Positions 8,121-15,516 of a DNA stretch of 64,000 bases are shown in pieces (the stretch's first letter is position 1; the number at the start of each line of letters is the position of its first letter). Source of the DNA: Candidatus Phosphoribacter baldrii (GTDB lineage Bacteria > Actinomycetota > Actinomycetes > Actinomycetales > Dermatophilaceae); the NCBI GenBank assembly GCA_016704565.1, contig JADIZV010000002.1, positions 806,001 to 870,000 on the forward strand, read 5' to 3'. The notes under the pieces are model-generated. The model did no database searches. It saw only the letters and a list, made by a program, of their open reading frames with translations, and was not told where the DNA came from. Position numbers and translations under genes: made by a program.

Positions 8121-8704
8121 GACGACTCCTCCAATCGGGCCCGCAGCGCAGCGAGCCCGCGATGGGCATGGGCCTTGACCGAGCCGGGCGCGATCCCCAG
8201 AGCGTCGGCGATCGACGCCTCGGACCAGTCGGCGAAATAGCGCAGGACGAGGACCTCGCGCTGTCGGTTTGGCAGCCGGTTGAGCGCAGCGAGCATCGCG
8301 CCGTCACCCAAGTGGCGCATGGCTTCGGCCTCGGCGCTGGCGGCCAGCGAGCGATCGGCGACGTCGGCCCGCCCCGCCTCGGCGACCAGTTCGCGCCGCA
8401 CGACGACGTTGTGCCGTTGCACCGATCGGGCACCGTTGACGACGGCGCGGCGCAGGTAGCCGACCGCAGCGGCGGGCTCGCGGATCCGGTCGTAGTTGCG
8501 GTGGGTCGCGATGAAAGCGTCCTGGACGACGTCTTCGGCCGCGCCCTGGTCGTGCAAGAGCAGCCACGCCAGCCGCACGAGAGGGTTCCAGTGGGCGGCA
8601 TACAGGGCACTGATGGCGTCGTCGGCAGGCGAGCGGGGCGCGGGCGGGCTCGGAGAATGCGCGGGCCCGCGCGCACCGGGGCGCTCCAGCTGCATCGTCG
8701 GCAC
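8117..8704 (-). CDS. SigE-family RNA polymerase sigma factor
   Basis: 195 residues. It has a sigma-70 region 2 (ALYAAHWNPLVRLAWLLLHDQGAAEDVVQDAFIATHRNYDRI) and region 4 (LNRLPNRQREVLVLRYFADWSEASIADALGIAPGSVKAHAHRGLAALR), the plan of the SigE-type ECF group. The N-terminus is longer and Pro/Ala-rich (about 30 residues). The ATG at 8702-8704 is the first available start; a later start is possible because the tail is low-complexity. The next gene overlaps by 4 nt. Upstream on the minus strand lies AACC-N16-CGTCC, an ECF-type promoter pattern also seen, in variants, before the other two sigma genes of this window, so autoregulation is likely. Confidence 0.88.
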   Translation of the reverse strand: MPTMQLERPGARGPAHSPSPPAPRSPADDAISALYAAHWNPLVRLAWLLLHDQGAAEDVVQDAFIATHRNYDRIREPAAAVGYLRRAVVNGARSVQRHNVVVRRELVAEAGRADVADRSLAASAEAEAMRHLGDGAMLAALNRLPNRQREVLVLRYFADWSEASIADALGIAPGSVKAHAHRGLAALRARLEESS

Positions 8705-8711
8705 GCTTTCT

Positions 8712-8736
8712 GGACGGCTGAGTGCGGACGTCGGTT
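8712..8736 (-). promoter_or_regulatory. Candidate ECF promoter of the sigma/Gmad2 operon
   Basis: Read on the minus strand, AACC (8736-8733), a 16-nt spacer, then CGTCC (8716-8712). AACC at -35 and CGTC-type -10 elements are common in ECF-sigma promoters. It lies only 8 nt before the sigma start codon, so the message would be leaderless or nearly so. Confidence 0.4.
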
Positions 8737-8765
8737 GACCTGACCCGCAGGTCTAGTCTCTCAGC

Positions 8766-9110
8766 ATGAGCGCGCCCACCTGCTTGTTCTGCACAATCGT
8801 CGCGGGCCGGATCCCGGCCACCGTCGTCGGTCGGAGCAGGCACTCACTGGCCTTCCGGGACATCGACCCGCAGGCCCCGTCGCACGTCCTCGTCGTGCCG
8901 GTGCGGCATGTCCACAACGTCGGTGAGCTGGCGCAAGCGCCCGAGGAGCTCGCCGACCTGTTCACCCTCGCCGCGAAGGTCGCCGACTCGGAAGGGTTGG
9001 ACCGCGGCTACCGGATGGTCGCCAACACCGGCTCCGAGGGCGGCCAGATCGTCTTCCACGCCCACGTCCACGTGCTCGGGGGCCGCCGGATGGAGTGGCC
9101 TCCCGGCTGA
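8766..9110 (+). CDS. HIT family protein (histidine triad)
   Basis: 114 residues. HIT proteins are small nucleotide hydrolases or transferases. CLFCTIVAGRIPATVV is the standard N-terminus, SHVLVVPVRHV lies mid-protein, and the catalytic triad HAHVHVLGG is at residues 98-106. TAGTCT (8754-8759) lies 6 nt before ATG and no Shine-Dalgarno is visible, so a leaderless transcript is likely. It precedes phoH, a frequent actinobacterial neighbour. The N-terminal cysteines resemble the zinc-binding Hint branch, but the second half of such a site is not clear. Confidence 0.92.
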   Translation: MSAPTCLFCTIVAGRIPATVVGRSRHSLAFRDIDPQAPSHVLVVPVRHVHNVGELAQAPEELADLFTLAAKVADSEGLDRGYRMVANTGSEGGQIVFHAHVHVLGGRRMEWPPG

Positions 9111-9185
9111 TCGCGCCACCGGCGGGAAAGCCCCGGGAAAGCCCGTCGTCCCGTATGCCGTGTGCCTCGTAGACTGGTCCGCGAT

Positions 9186-10265
9186 ATGACCGAGCCGCAT
9201 CCGCGCGGCATGCCCCCGGCCTCCGTCGCCGCGGCGCTGCCCACACACTCCATCACCATCCCGCCGAGCGTGTCGATGGTGACGCTGCTCGGACCCCGCG
9301 ACGAGCTGCTCGACACGGTCGAGCGTGCCTTCCCCAGCGTCGACGTCCATGTCCGTGGCAACGAGTTGTCGCTGCGCGGGCCGAGCGCCGATGTCGCCGT
9401 CGTCGAACGCCTGGTCGATGAGATGCTCGTCGTCATCGACGCGGGCCAAACGTTGACCCGCGACGCCGTGGAGCGCTCGATCGCGATGCTGCGGGCCCGC
9501 ACCGCCGAGCGGCCGGCCGACGTGCTCACCCTCAACATCATCAGCAACCGGGGTCGGACGATCCGGCCCAAGACGCTGGGCCAGAAGCGTTATGTCGACG
9601 CGATCGACCTGCACACGATCGTCTTCGGGATCGGCCCGGCGGGCACCGGCAAGACCTACCTGGCGATGGCCAAGGCGGTTGCGGCGCTGCAGAGCAAGCG
9701 GGTCAACCGGATCATCCTCACCCGACCGGCCGTTGAGGCGGGGGAGCGGCTGGGCTTCCTGCCGGGCACACTCAACGACAAGATCGACCCCTATTTGCGC
9801 CCGCTCTATGACGCGCTGCATGACATGGTCGACCCCGACACCATCCCGCGGCTCATGGCCTCGGGGACGATCGAGGTCGCCCCGTTGGCGTTCATGCGGG
9901 GGCGCTCGCTCAACGACGCGTTCGTCATCCTCGACGAGGCGCAAAACACCTCGGCCGAGCAGATGAAGATGTTCCTCACGCGGCTGGGCTTCGGCTCGAA
10001 GATGGTCGTGACGGGTGACATCACCCAAATCGACCTGCCCGGCGGTGTCCGGTCCGGGCTCAGCAACGTCCGCGAGATCCTCGCCGACGTCGAGGACATC
10101 CACTTCACCGAGTTGACGTCGGCCGACGTCGTGCGGCACCGGCTGGTCAGTGCGATCGTCGATGCCTATGGCGTGTCCGAGGCGAGGGAGCAGGCGGCGC
10201 GCGACAAGGAGGAGCGCGCGCGGCATACCCCCCGGCATGCGGCCCGAGGGGCGAACCCCCAGTGA
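9186..10265 (+). CDS. phoH: PhoH family ATPase
   Basis: 359 residues. A KH-like N-terminal segment (residues 20-90) is followed by a RecD/SF1-like ATPase core with Walker A GPAGTGKTYLA, the motif TRPAVEAGERLGFLPG, Walker B FVILDEAQN and the sensor VVTGDITQIDLP. PhoH-like proteins are linked to RNA metabolism and usually sit next to ybeY, as here. ATG at 9186 gives MTEPHPRG; upstream in-frame codons overlap the promoter (TAGACT at 9170-9175). ybeY begins inside the stop codon (GTGA overlap), so the pair is co-translated. The precise substrate is unknown. Confidence 0.92.
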   Translation: MTEPHPRGMPPASVAAALPTHSITIPPSVSMVTLLGPRDELLDTVERAFPSVDVHVRGNELSLRGPSADVAVVERLVDEMLVVIDAGQTLTRDAVERSIAMLRARTAERPADVLTLNIISNRGRTIRPKTLGQKRYVDAIDLHTIVFGIGPAGTGKTYLAMAKAVAALQSKRVNRIILTRPAVEAGERLGFLPGTLNDKIDPYLRPLYDALHDMVDPDTIPRLMASGTIEVAPLAFMRGRSLNDAFVILDEAQNTSAEQMKMFLTRLGFGSKMVVTGDITQIDLPGGVRSGLSNVREILADVEDIHFTELTSADVVRHRLVSAIVDAYGVSEAREQAARDKEERARHTPRHAARGANPQ

Positions 10266-10723
10266 GCGTCGACGTCCTCAACGAGTGCGGGTATGCCGTC
10301 GACGAACTTGAGCTCGTCGCCTGCGCCCGCCACGTCATGGACCGGATGAAGGTGCACCCCGACGCCGACGTCGCGATCAGCCTCGTCGACGAGGCCGCGA
10401 TGACGGTGCTGCACGAGAAGTGGATGGACCTTCCGGGGCCGACCGATGTCATGAGCTTCCCGATGGACGAGCTGCGCCCGGGGCGGGACGGCGTCGACCC
10501 GACCGAGGGCGTGCTCGGCGACATCGTCCTGTGTCCGAGCGTGGCCGAGCGGCAAGCCCGGGAGGCCGGTCATGCGCCGGTCGAGGAGCTGCTGTTGTTG
10601 ACCACCCACGGCCTGTTGCATCTGCTCGGGTTCGACCACGCCGAGCCGGACGAGAAGCAGGAGATGTTCGAACTGCAGCGGCAGTTGTTGCTCACCTTCC
10701 TCGCAGGTCGAGGCCGACGATGA
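10262..10723 (+). CDS. ybeY: Endoribonuclease YbeY (rRNA maturation factor)
   Basis: 153 residues. YbeY is a zinc metalloprotein needed for rRNA maturation and ribosome quality control. The metal motif H-x3-H-x5-H is present as HGLLHLLGFDH near residue 120. The core LPGPTDVMSFPMDE and GVLGDIVLCPSVA are the other family signatures. GTG at 10262 overlaps the phoH stop by 4 nt. The corC-like gene and era follow, giving the conserved phoH-ybeY-corC-era block. Confidence 0.95.
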   Translation: MSVDVLNECGYAVDELELVACARHVMDRMKVHPDADVAISLVDEAAMTVLHEKWMDLPGPTDVMSFPMDELRPGRDGVDPTEGVLGDIVLCPSVAERQAREAGHAPVEELLLLTTHGLLHLLGFDHAEPDEKQEMFELQRQLLLTFLAGRGRR

Positions 10724-10742
10724 GCATCGTGCGCACCGTCCG

Positions 10743-12146
10743 ATGACTGGCCCGCAGCTCAGCGAGGTCGTCGTCGTCACGGTGCTCTCGACGGTGGTTG
10801 CCTTCGTGCTCACTGCGGCCGAGGCCGCCCTGCAACGGATGTCGCGGGTGCGTGCCGACGAGCTGGCCGACGACGGGCGGGTCGGCGCGCGGGCCTTGGT
10901 CGCCGTGGTGGCGCAACCGGCGCCCTATCTGGCCGTCCTCGCGTTCGTGCGGGTCGTGGCCGAGGCCGCGACGGCCGTGCTCATCACCGTGGCGGTCATC
11001 TCGGTCACCGAATCATTGGCCAAGGCGCTGGCGATCTCCATCGTGGTGATGGCGGTGGTGTCGTTCGTTGTGGTGGGAGTGTCGCCCCGGACGTTGGGCC
11101 AACAGCATCATGACCGGGTCGCTTTGGCGGCCGCCCCGGTCGCGCGGGTCCTGCGCCGGGTGCTCGGGCCGCTCTCTTATGCCTTGGTGGCGCTCGGCAA
11201 CGCAGTGACCCCCGGCAAGGGGTTCCGGGACGGGCCGTTCCAGAGCGAGTCGGAGCTGCGCGACCTGCTCGATCGCGCCTCGGACTCGTCGGTCATCGAG
11301 GTCGAGGAGCGGGAGATGATCCGCTCCGTGTTCGAGCTGGGTGACACCATCGCCCGCGAGGTCATGGTGCCTCGGCCGGACATGGTGACCGTTGAGGGCG
11401 ACGACCCGTTGCGCAAGGCGACGGCGGTGTTCCTGCGCAGCGGGTTCTCCCGGCTGCCGGTCATCGGTGCGGACTCCGATGATGTGCTCGGTCTGCTCTA
11501 CCTCAAGGACGTCGTCGCCCGAGTGACCGCCGACCCCGAGGCTGCCGGGGTGGCCTGCTCAGCATTGATGCGACCGATGTCGTTCATCCCCGAGTCCAAG
11601 CCGATCGATGACCTGCTGCGCGAGATGCAGCGCGACCAGGTGCACTTCGCGGTCGTCGTCGACGAATACGGCGGGACGGCCGGGCTCATCACCATCGAGG
11701 ACATCCTCGAGGAGATCGTCGGAGAGATCGCCGACGAGTATGACCGGGACGAGCCGGGCGTCGAACCGCTCGGGGACGGCGGCTATCGTCTGCCGGCGGC
11801 GATGCACATCGACGATGTCGCCGAGCTCTTCGACCTGGACATGGACGAGGACGAGGTCGACAGCATCGGCGGACTGCTCACCAAGGCGCTCGGGCGGGTG
11901 CCGTATGCCGGCGCCCAGGCAGGCATCGCCGGTCTGTCGATCACGGCTGAGAAGATGGCCCATCGGCATCGGATCGCGACGGTCATCGTCCGGCCCCTGG
12001 TCCCCCCGGGGGAGGCCGAGAGCGAGCCGTTGGTGCGCCGACTGACCGATGCCGCTCGGTTGTCCGATGCCGCGGGCCCGACCGAGGGCTCCGGCCCGAC
12101 CGGGGACTCGAAACGCGTGGGAGGTGCGGATGACGAACAGTGGTGA
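10743..12146 (+). CDS. Hemolysin family (CorC/HlyC) membrane protein with CBS pair
   Basis: 467 residues. An N-terminal DUF21 transmembrane domain has about four hydrophobic segments in the first 160 residues (VVVTVLSTVVAFVLTAAEAAL, VAVISVTESLAKALAISIVVMAVV and others). Two CBS domains follow (IAREVMVPRPDMVTVEGDD; ALMRPMSFIPESKPIDDLL), then the transporter-associated CorC_HlyC domain (YRLPAAMHIDDVAELFDLDM). Members act in Mg/Co ion efflux or homeostasis, and hemolysis is a historical name. The acidic, Gly-rich tail overlaps the start of era by 17 nt. Confidence 0.92.
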   Translation: MTGPQLSEVVVVTVLSTVVAFVLTAAEAALQRMSRVRADELADDGRVGARALVAVVAQPAPYLAVLAFVRVVAEAATAVLITVAVISVTESLAKALAISIVVMAVVSFVVVGVSPRTLGQQHHDRVALAAAPVARVLRRVLGPLSYALVALGNAVTPGKGFRDGPFQSESELRDLLDRASDSSVIEVEEREMIRSVFELGDTIAREVMVPRPDMVTVEGDDPLRKATAVFLRSGFSRLPVIGADSDDVLGLLYLKDVVARVTADPEAAGVACSALMRPMSFIPESKPIDDLLREMQRDQVHFAVVVDEYGGTAGLITIEDILEEIVGEIADEYDRDEPGVEPLGDGGYRLPAAMHIDDVAELFDLDMDEDEVDSIGGLLTKALGRVPYAGAQAGIAGLSITAEKMAHRHRIATVIVRPLVPPGEAESEPLVRRLTDAARLSDAAGPTEGSGPTGDSKRVGGADDEQW

Positions 12147-13095
12147 GGGGGCGGCATACCCGATGGGAGGGCCGCGCGCGGTGCCGGAAGGTTTCCGGGC
12201 GGGCTTCGTCTGCCTCGTCGGTCGGCCCAATGCAGGCAAGTCCACGCTGACCAACGCGCTCGTCGGGCAGAAGGTGGCGATCACGTCCTCGAAGCCGCAG
12301 ACGACGCGGCATACGATCCGGGGGATCTCGACGGCGCCGGACAGTCAACTCGTGCTCGTCGACACGCCCGGTTTGCATCGGCCGCGGACCCTGCTGGGGG
12401 AGCGGCTCAACGACCTGGTCCGCGAGACGCTGCTCGATGTCGACGTCGTGGGCTTCTGTATGCCGGCCGATCAGCGGGTCGGGCCGGGTGACCAGTTCAT
12501 CGCGGCAGAGCTCGCCGAGCTGCGTCGGTTCAAGCGCAAGCCGGTGGTGGCGCTGGCGACCAAGAGTGACCTGGTGTCGCGCGAGCGGCTGCTGGAGCAT
12601 CTCGTAGCGATCGACAAGCTCGGGGAGTGGGACGCGATCGTCCCGTGCTCGGCGACGCGCGGCGACCAAGTCGACGAGGTACGGTCGGTGCTCGTCCGGT
12701 TGCTGCCGCTGTCGCCGCCGCTGTATCCCGACGAGGTCCACACCGACGAGCCGGACGACGTCATGATCGCCGAGCTGGTGCGCGAGGCGGCGCTGGAGGG
12801 CGTGCGCGACGAGCTGCCGCATTCGCTGGCCGTGGTCGTCGAGGAGATCGTGCCGCGCGAGGTGCCCGAGGGGCACGCGCCGATGCTCACCGTCGTCGTG
12901 TCGGTCTATGTCGAGCGCGACTCCCAGAAGGCGATCATCATCGGCCGCGGCGGGTCGCGGCTGCGTGAGGTCGGGTCGAACGCGCGGGCGGCGATCGAGA
13001 CGCTGCTGGGGTCGAAGGTCTACCTCGACCTGCACGTCAAGGTGGCCAAGGACTGGCAGCGCGACCCGAAGGCCCTCACGCGGCTGGGTTTCTAG
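12130..13095 (+). CDS. era: GTPase Era
   Basis: 321 residues. Era is an essential GTPase in 30S subunit assembly. G1 is GRPNAGKST, G2 lies around TTRHTIRG, G3 is DTPGL, and G4 reads TKSD in place of the canonical NKxD, a mild variation. The KH domain with its Gly-rich loop (IIIGRGGSRLREVGSNAR) and the ending LHVKVAKDWQRDP binds 16S rRNA. ATG at 12130 has a GGGAGG site just upstream and starts inside the preceding gene. A short extension of about 20 residues precedes the G domain. Confidence 0.95.
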   Translation: MTNSGEGAAYPMGGPRAVPEGFRAGFVCLVGRPNAGKSTLTNALVGQKVAITSSKPQTTRHTIRGISTAPDSQLVLVDTPGLHRPRTLLGERLNDLVRETLLDVDVVGFCMPADQRVGPGDQFIAAELAELRRFKRKPVVALATKSDLVSRERLLEHLVAIDKLGEWDAIVPCSATRGDQVDEVRSVLVRLLPLSPPLYPDEVHTDEPDDVMIAELVREAALEGVRDELPHSLAVVVEEIVPREVPEGHAPMLTVVVSVYVERDSQKAIIIGRGGSRLREVGSNARAAIETLLGSKVYLDLHVKVAKDWQRDPKALTRLGF

Positions 13096-13185
13096 GGCGT
13101 ATGCCGTCCGCCTGCGTCGTGCGCGTGCGGATCTTCGTAGCCCTGAATTGGGGGATCTGCGGGCGACAGGGCATGCTGTGCGCTC

Positions 13186-13980
13186 ATGTCGACCCTCGTG
13201 TTCGTCCACGCCCACCCCGATGACGAGGCGTCCCAGACGGCTGGCGCGATGTGCCGGGCGGTCGCCGAAGGGCACCGAGTGGTGCTGGTCGTGGCGACGG
13301 GCGGCGAGCACGGCGAGGCACCCCCGGACCTGGCACCTGGGGAAACCGTCGCGGATCGGCGCCGGGTCGAGCTCGCCGGGTCGGCGGCAGCGATCGGGGT
13401 CCACCGGGTCGAGTGGCTGGGCTACGTCGACTCCGGGATGACCGGTTGGGACCAGAACGACCACGAGCACGCGTTCGTCCAGGCCCCGCTTGACGAAGCT
13501 GCCGGGCGGTTGGCCGCCCTGCTCGACGAGGAGTCGGCTGATGTGCTCGTCGGCTATGACTGGCACGGCGGCTATGGCCACCCCGACCACGTCCAGGTCC
13601 ACAAGGTCGTCCATCGGGCGGCGCAGCTGGCTGCTCGGCGTCCCCGGCTCTTGGAGTCATCGATGAACCGCGACCTCATGCGCGGCTTCATGGCGGCGGC
13701 CCGCGCTGCGGGGATGAACGACGGGTTCGACCCGGACGGGCCGATGGACGACGGCAACCCGATGGGCTCGCTCGAGGCTGAGCTGCACTGGCAGGTGGAC
13801 GTGGCGGCATACCTGCCCCAACGGCGCGCGGCACTGGCGAGCCATGCGTCGCAGACCACCGACGTCGGGGGGATGCTCTCGATGCCCGAGGAGGTCTTTG
13901 CCGCGTTCTTCGGGATGGAGCACTACATCGAGCCCGGGCGCCCGCCGGGCATGCAACGGGCCTGGTTCCTCGACGCGTGA
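13186..13980 (+). CDS. PIG-L family deacetylase (mycothiol-type, Mca/MshB-like)
   Basis: 264 residues. The zinc motif AHPDDE lies at 9-14 and the second metal-site motif GYGHPDHVQVH at about 126-136, the pattern of LmbE/PIG-L deacetylases that act on N-acetylglucosaminyl compounds. In actinobacteria these include MshB (mycothiol synthesis) and Mca (mycothiol conjugate amidase). The length and the SHASQT and AFFGMEHYI segments fit this subgroup, but which of the two, or a paralogue, cannot be fixed here. A 35-codon fragment overlaps its stop codon (TGATG). Confidence 0.83.
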   Translation: MSTLVFVHAHPDDEASQTAGAMCRAVAEGHRVVLVVATGGEHGEAPPDLAPGETVADRRRVELAGSAAAIGVHRVEWLGYVDSGMTGWDQNDHEHAFVQAPLDEAAGRLAALLDEESADVLVGYDWHGGYGHPDHVQVHKVVHRAAQLAARRPRLLESSMNRDLMRGFMAAARAAGMNDGFDPDGPMDDGNPMGSLEAELHWQVDVAAYLPQRRAALASHASQTTDVGGMLSMPEEVFAAFFGMEHYIEPGRPPGMQRAWFLDA

Positions 13981-14087
13981 TGCCGTGCGCCGGGCTGAGC
14001 CCCGGCGCGACGTTGGCCACCCGGGACACGGACGGATTCGCGGACCTGGGGGTCGAGCTCGTCGACCCGTGGGCCTATCGCCCCTGA
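13980..14087 (+). pseudogene. Remnant of a VapC-type PIN toxin (C-terminal end only)
   Basis: A 35-codon frame from ATG at 13980 (overlapping the deacetylase stop) to TGA at 14085-14087. GATLATRDTDGFADLGVELVDPW closely resembles the last strand and loop of VapC PIN-domain ribonucleases, where ATRNxxDF-xx-LGVELVNPW is common. The catalytic N-terminal 100 or so residues and any VapB antitoxin are absent, so this is read as a decayed copy. It overlaps the convergent M4 protease end by 13 nt. The alternative is a chance frame, but the match over 23 residues makes that unlikely. Confidence 0.6.
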
Positions 14088-15283
14088 GCACCCGCAAGAG
14101 CCACGTCGATGCCGACCCCGGCCCAACCCTCCACGACCGCGGCGGCCTCCTCGCTGTCCTTGCCGTAGCGCTTGCGCGCCGCCTTCACGGTGAGCGCCGC
14201 GAACCCGGCGAAGTCGACGTCCTTGGGCACGCCCTTGGCGGTCACCGTGTCGAACCAGATCTGCCCGGCTCGCTCCCACGCGTTGCCGCCGAGCGCGGTC
14301 GCCGTGAGGTAGAACGCGCGGTTGGGGATGCCCGAGTTGGTGTGCACACCGCCGTTATCGTGCTCGGCGTCGTGGGGGAGCACCTCGAAGTCGTCCATGT
14401 GCCCCGGCTGCGGATCGCGCCGGAGGACCGGGTCGTCGTATGCCGTGCCCGGCGCCTTCATCGACCGCAGCGCCACCCCCTTGACCCGGTCGGTGAACAG
14501 GCCCTCGCCGATGAGCCAGTCCGAGGTCTCGGCGGTCTCCTGCTCGTGCATCTGCTTGACGAGGATGCCGAACACGTCGGACACGGACTCGTTGAGCGCC
14601 CCGGACTGGGCGACGTAGGTGAGCCCGGCCGTGTATTGGGTCAGGCCGTGGGTCAGCTCGTGCCCGATGACGTCGATGCACGAGGTGAACCCGTCGAAGT
14701 AGACGCCGTCGCCGTCACCGAACACCATCTGCGTGCCGTCCCAGAACGCGTTGTCATAGCCCCGGTCGAAGTGGACGGTCGCCACCAGCGGCAGCCCCTT
14801 CCCGTCGAGGGAGTCCCGCTGGTATGCCGTCCACAACAGTTCCCAGGTCGCCCCCAGCCCGTCGTAGGCCTCGTTGACCGCGGCGTCGTCAGTCGGATCG
14901 GCCCCTTCGGCGCGGACGAGGTCGCCGGGCAGGAAGGTCGAATGCTGGGCGTCGTGGATGGCTCGCTCGGGAGCGGCGGGCAGGGTGGCGGTCACCTGGA
15001 TCCGCTTGCCGGCGTCCAGGGCCTTGGCGCGGCGGACCAACTCGGGTGGGACCAGGCCGCGGGGCTTGCGCTGAGTGCGCTCGGCGACGACGACCCGGCG
15101 CTCCCGCCAGGGCAGGTCATGCGCGATCGTCCGCACCGCGATGTCGGCGACCTGGGGATTGTCATCCTGGGCAAGCCGACGCAGCAGATAGGGCGGCAGG
15201 ATCGAACACCTGGTCAGCGTGGGAGCGCCGAGCGTCGAATGGGCCGGGGTGGGGGAGCGGTGAGTGGGCGGCATACCGGACAT
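14075..15283 (-). CDS. M4 family metallopeptidase (thermolysin/protealysin type)
   Basis: 402 residues from ATG at 15283 (MSGMPPTH). An in-frame GTG five codons earlier and an ATG at 15274 are alternatives. The zinc motif is HELTH at 208-212, with the third ligand in NESVSDVFG. GIPNRAFYL and NGGVHTNSGI are the conserved active-site region. The N-terminus has no signal peptide but carries CSILPPYLLRRLA, the short propeptide signature of protealysin-like enzymes, which often stay cytoplasmic or leave by non-classical routes. Its 3' end overlaps the vapC remnant. No inhibitor gene of the emfourin type was recognised beside it. Confidence 0.9.
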   Translation of the reverse strand: MSGMPPTHRSPTPAHSTLGAPTLTRCSILPPYLLRRLAQDDNPQVADIAVRTIAHDLPWRERRVVVAERTQRKPRGLVPPELVRRAKALDAGKRIQVTATLPAAPERAIHDAQHSTFLPGDLVRAEGADPTDDAAVNEAYDGLGATWELLWTAYQRDSLDGKGLPLVATVHFDRGYDNAFWDGTQMVFGDGDGVYFDGFTSCIDVIGHELTHGLTQYTAGLTYVAQSGALNESVSDVFGILVKQMHEQETAETSDWLIGEGLFTDRVKGVALRSMKAPGTAYDDPVLRRDPQPGHMDDFEVLPHDAEHDNGGVHTNSGIPNRAFYLTATALGGNAWERAGQIWFDTVTAKGVPKDVDFAGFAALTVKAARKRYGKDSEEAAAVVEGWAGVGIDVALAGAQGR

Positions 15284-15353
15284 CCTGCCGTGCCCCACCG
15301 ACAGGCGGCGCTGTCACCGACCATCTCACCATCCGGCCTGCGCAACCCGAGGG

Positions 15354-15384
15354 TTGGACGGAAGGGGAGCGGGCGGCATACCCT
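15354..15384 (+). promoter_or_regulatory. Candidate leuA leader promoter
   Basis: TTGGAC (15354-15359) and TACCCT (15379-15384) with a 19-nt spacer. The predicted start falls near 15391, the GTG of the leader peptide, implying a leaderless message. The -10 is part of a CGGCATAC octamer copy. Confidence 0.4.
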
Positions 15385-15390
15385 GTGCGC

Positions 15391-15432
15391 GTGGCACGTG
15401 GGCTCCTCCTTCCCTGCCGCGACGAGGCCTGA
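15391..15432 (+). CDS. leuA leader peptide (Leu-Leu-Leu)
   Basis: A 13-codon peptide from GTG at 15391 (or 15 codons from GTG at 15385): Val-Ala-Arg-Gly-Leu-Leu-Leu-Pro-Cys-Arg-Asp-Glu-Ala-stop. Three consecutive leucine codons (CTC CTC CTT) lie directly before and within the 5' arm region of a strong hairpin, 85 nt ahead of leuA. This is the expected design of ribosome-mediated leucine attenuation. There is no Shine-Dalgarno; the candidate promoter places the transcript start at or next to the GTG. Confidence 0.65.
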   Translation: MARGLLLPCRDEA

Positions 15433-15455
15433 TCTGACGGCCCCCCTCGTCGCGG
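15417..15455 (+). promoter_or_regulatory. leuA attenuator hairpin
   Basis: A perfect 11-bp stem: CCGCGACGAGG (15417-15427) with CCTCGTCGCGG (15445-15455). The 5' arm overlaps the last codons of the leader peptide, so a ribosome stalled at the Leu codons would change folding. No T-run follows. Confidence 0.6.
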
Positions 15456-15516
15456 AGACTGTCGCGCTCACCGGACAACGCGGCCGCGCCCCCCGCAGAC
15501 CCGACGAGGACCCCCG

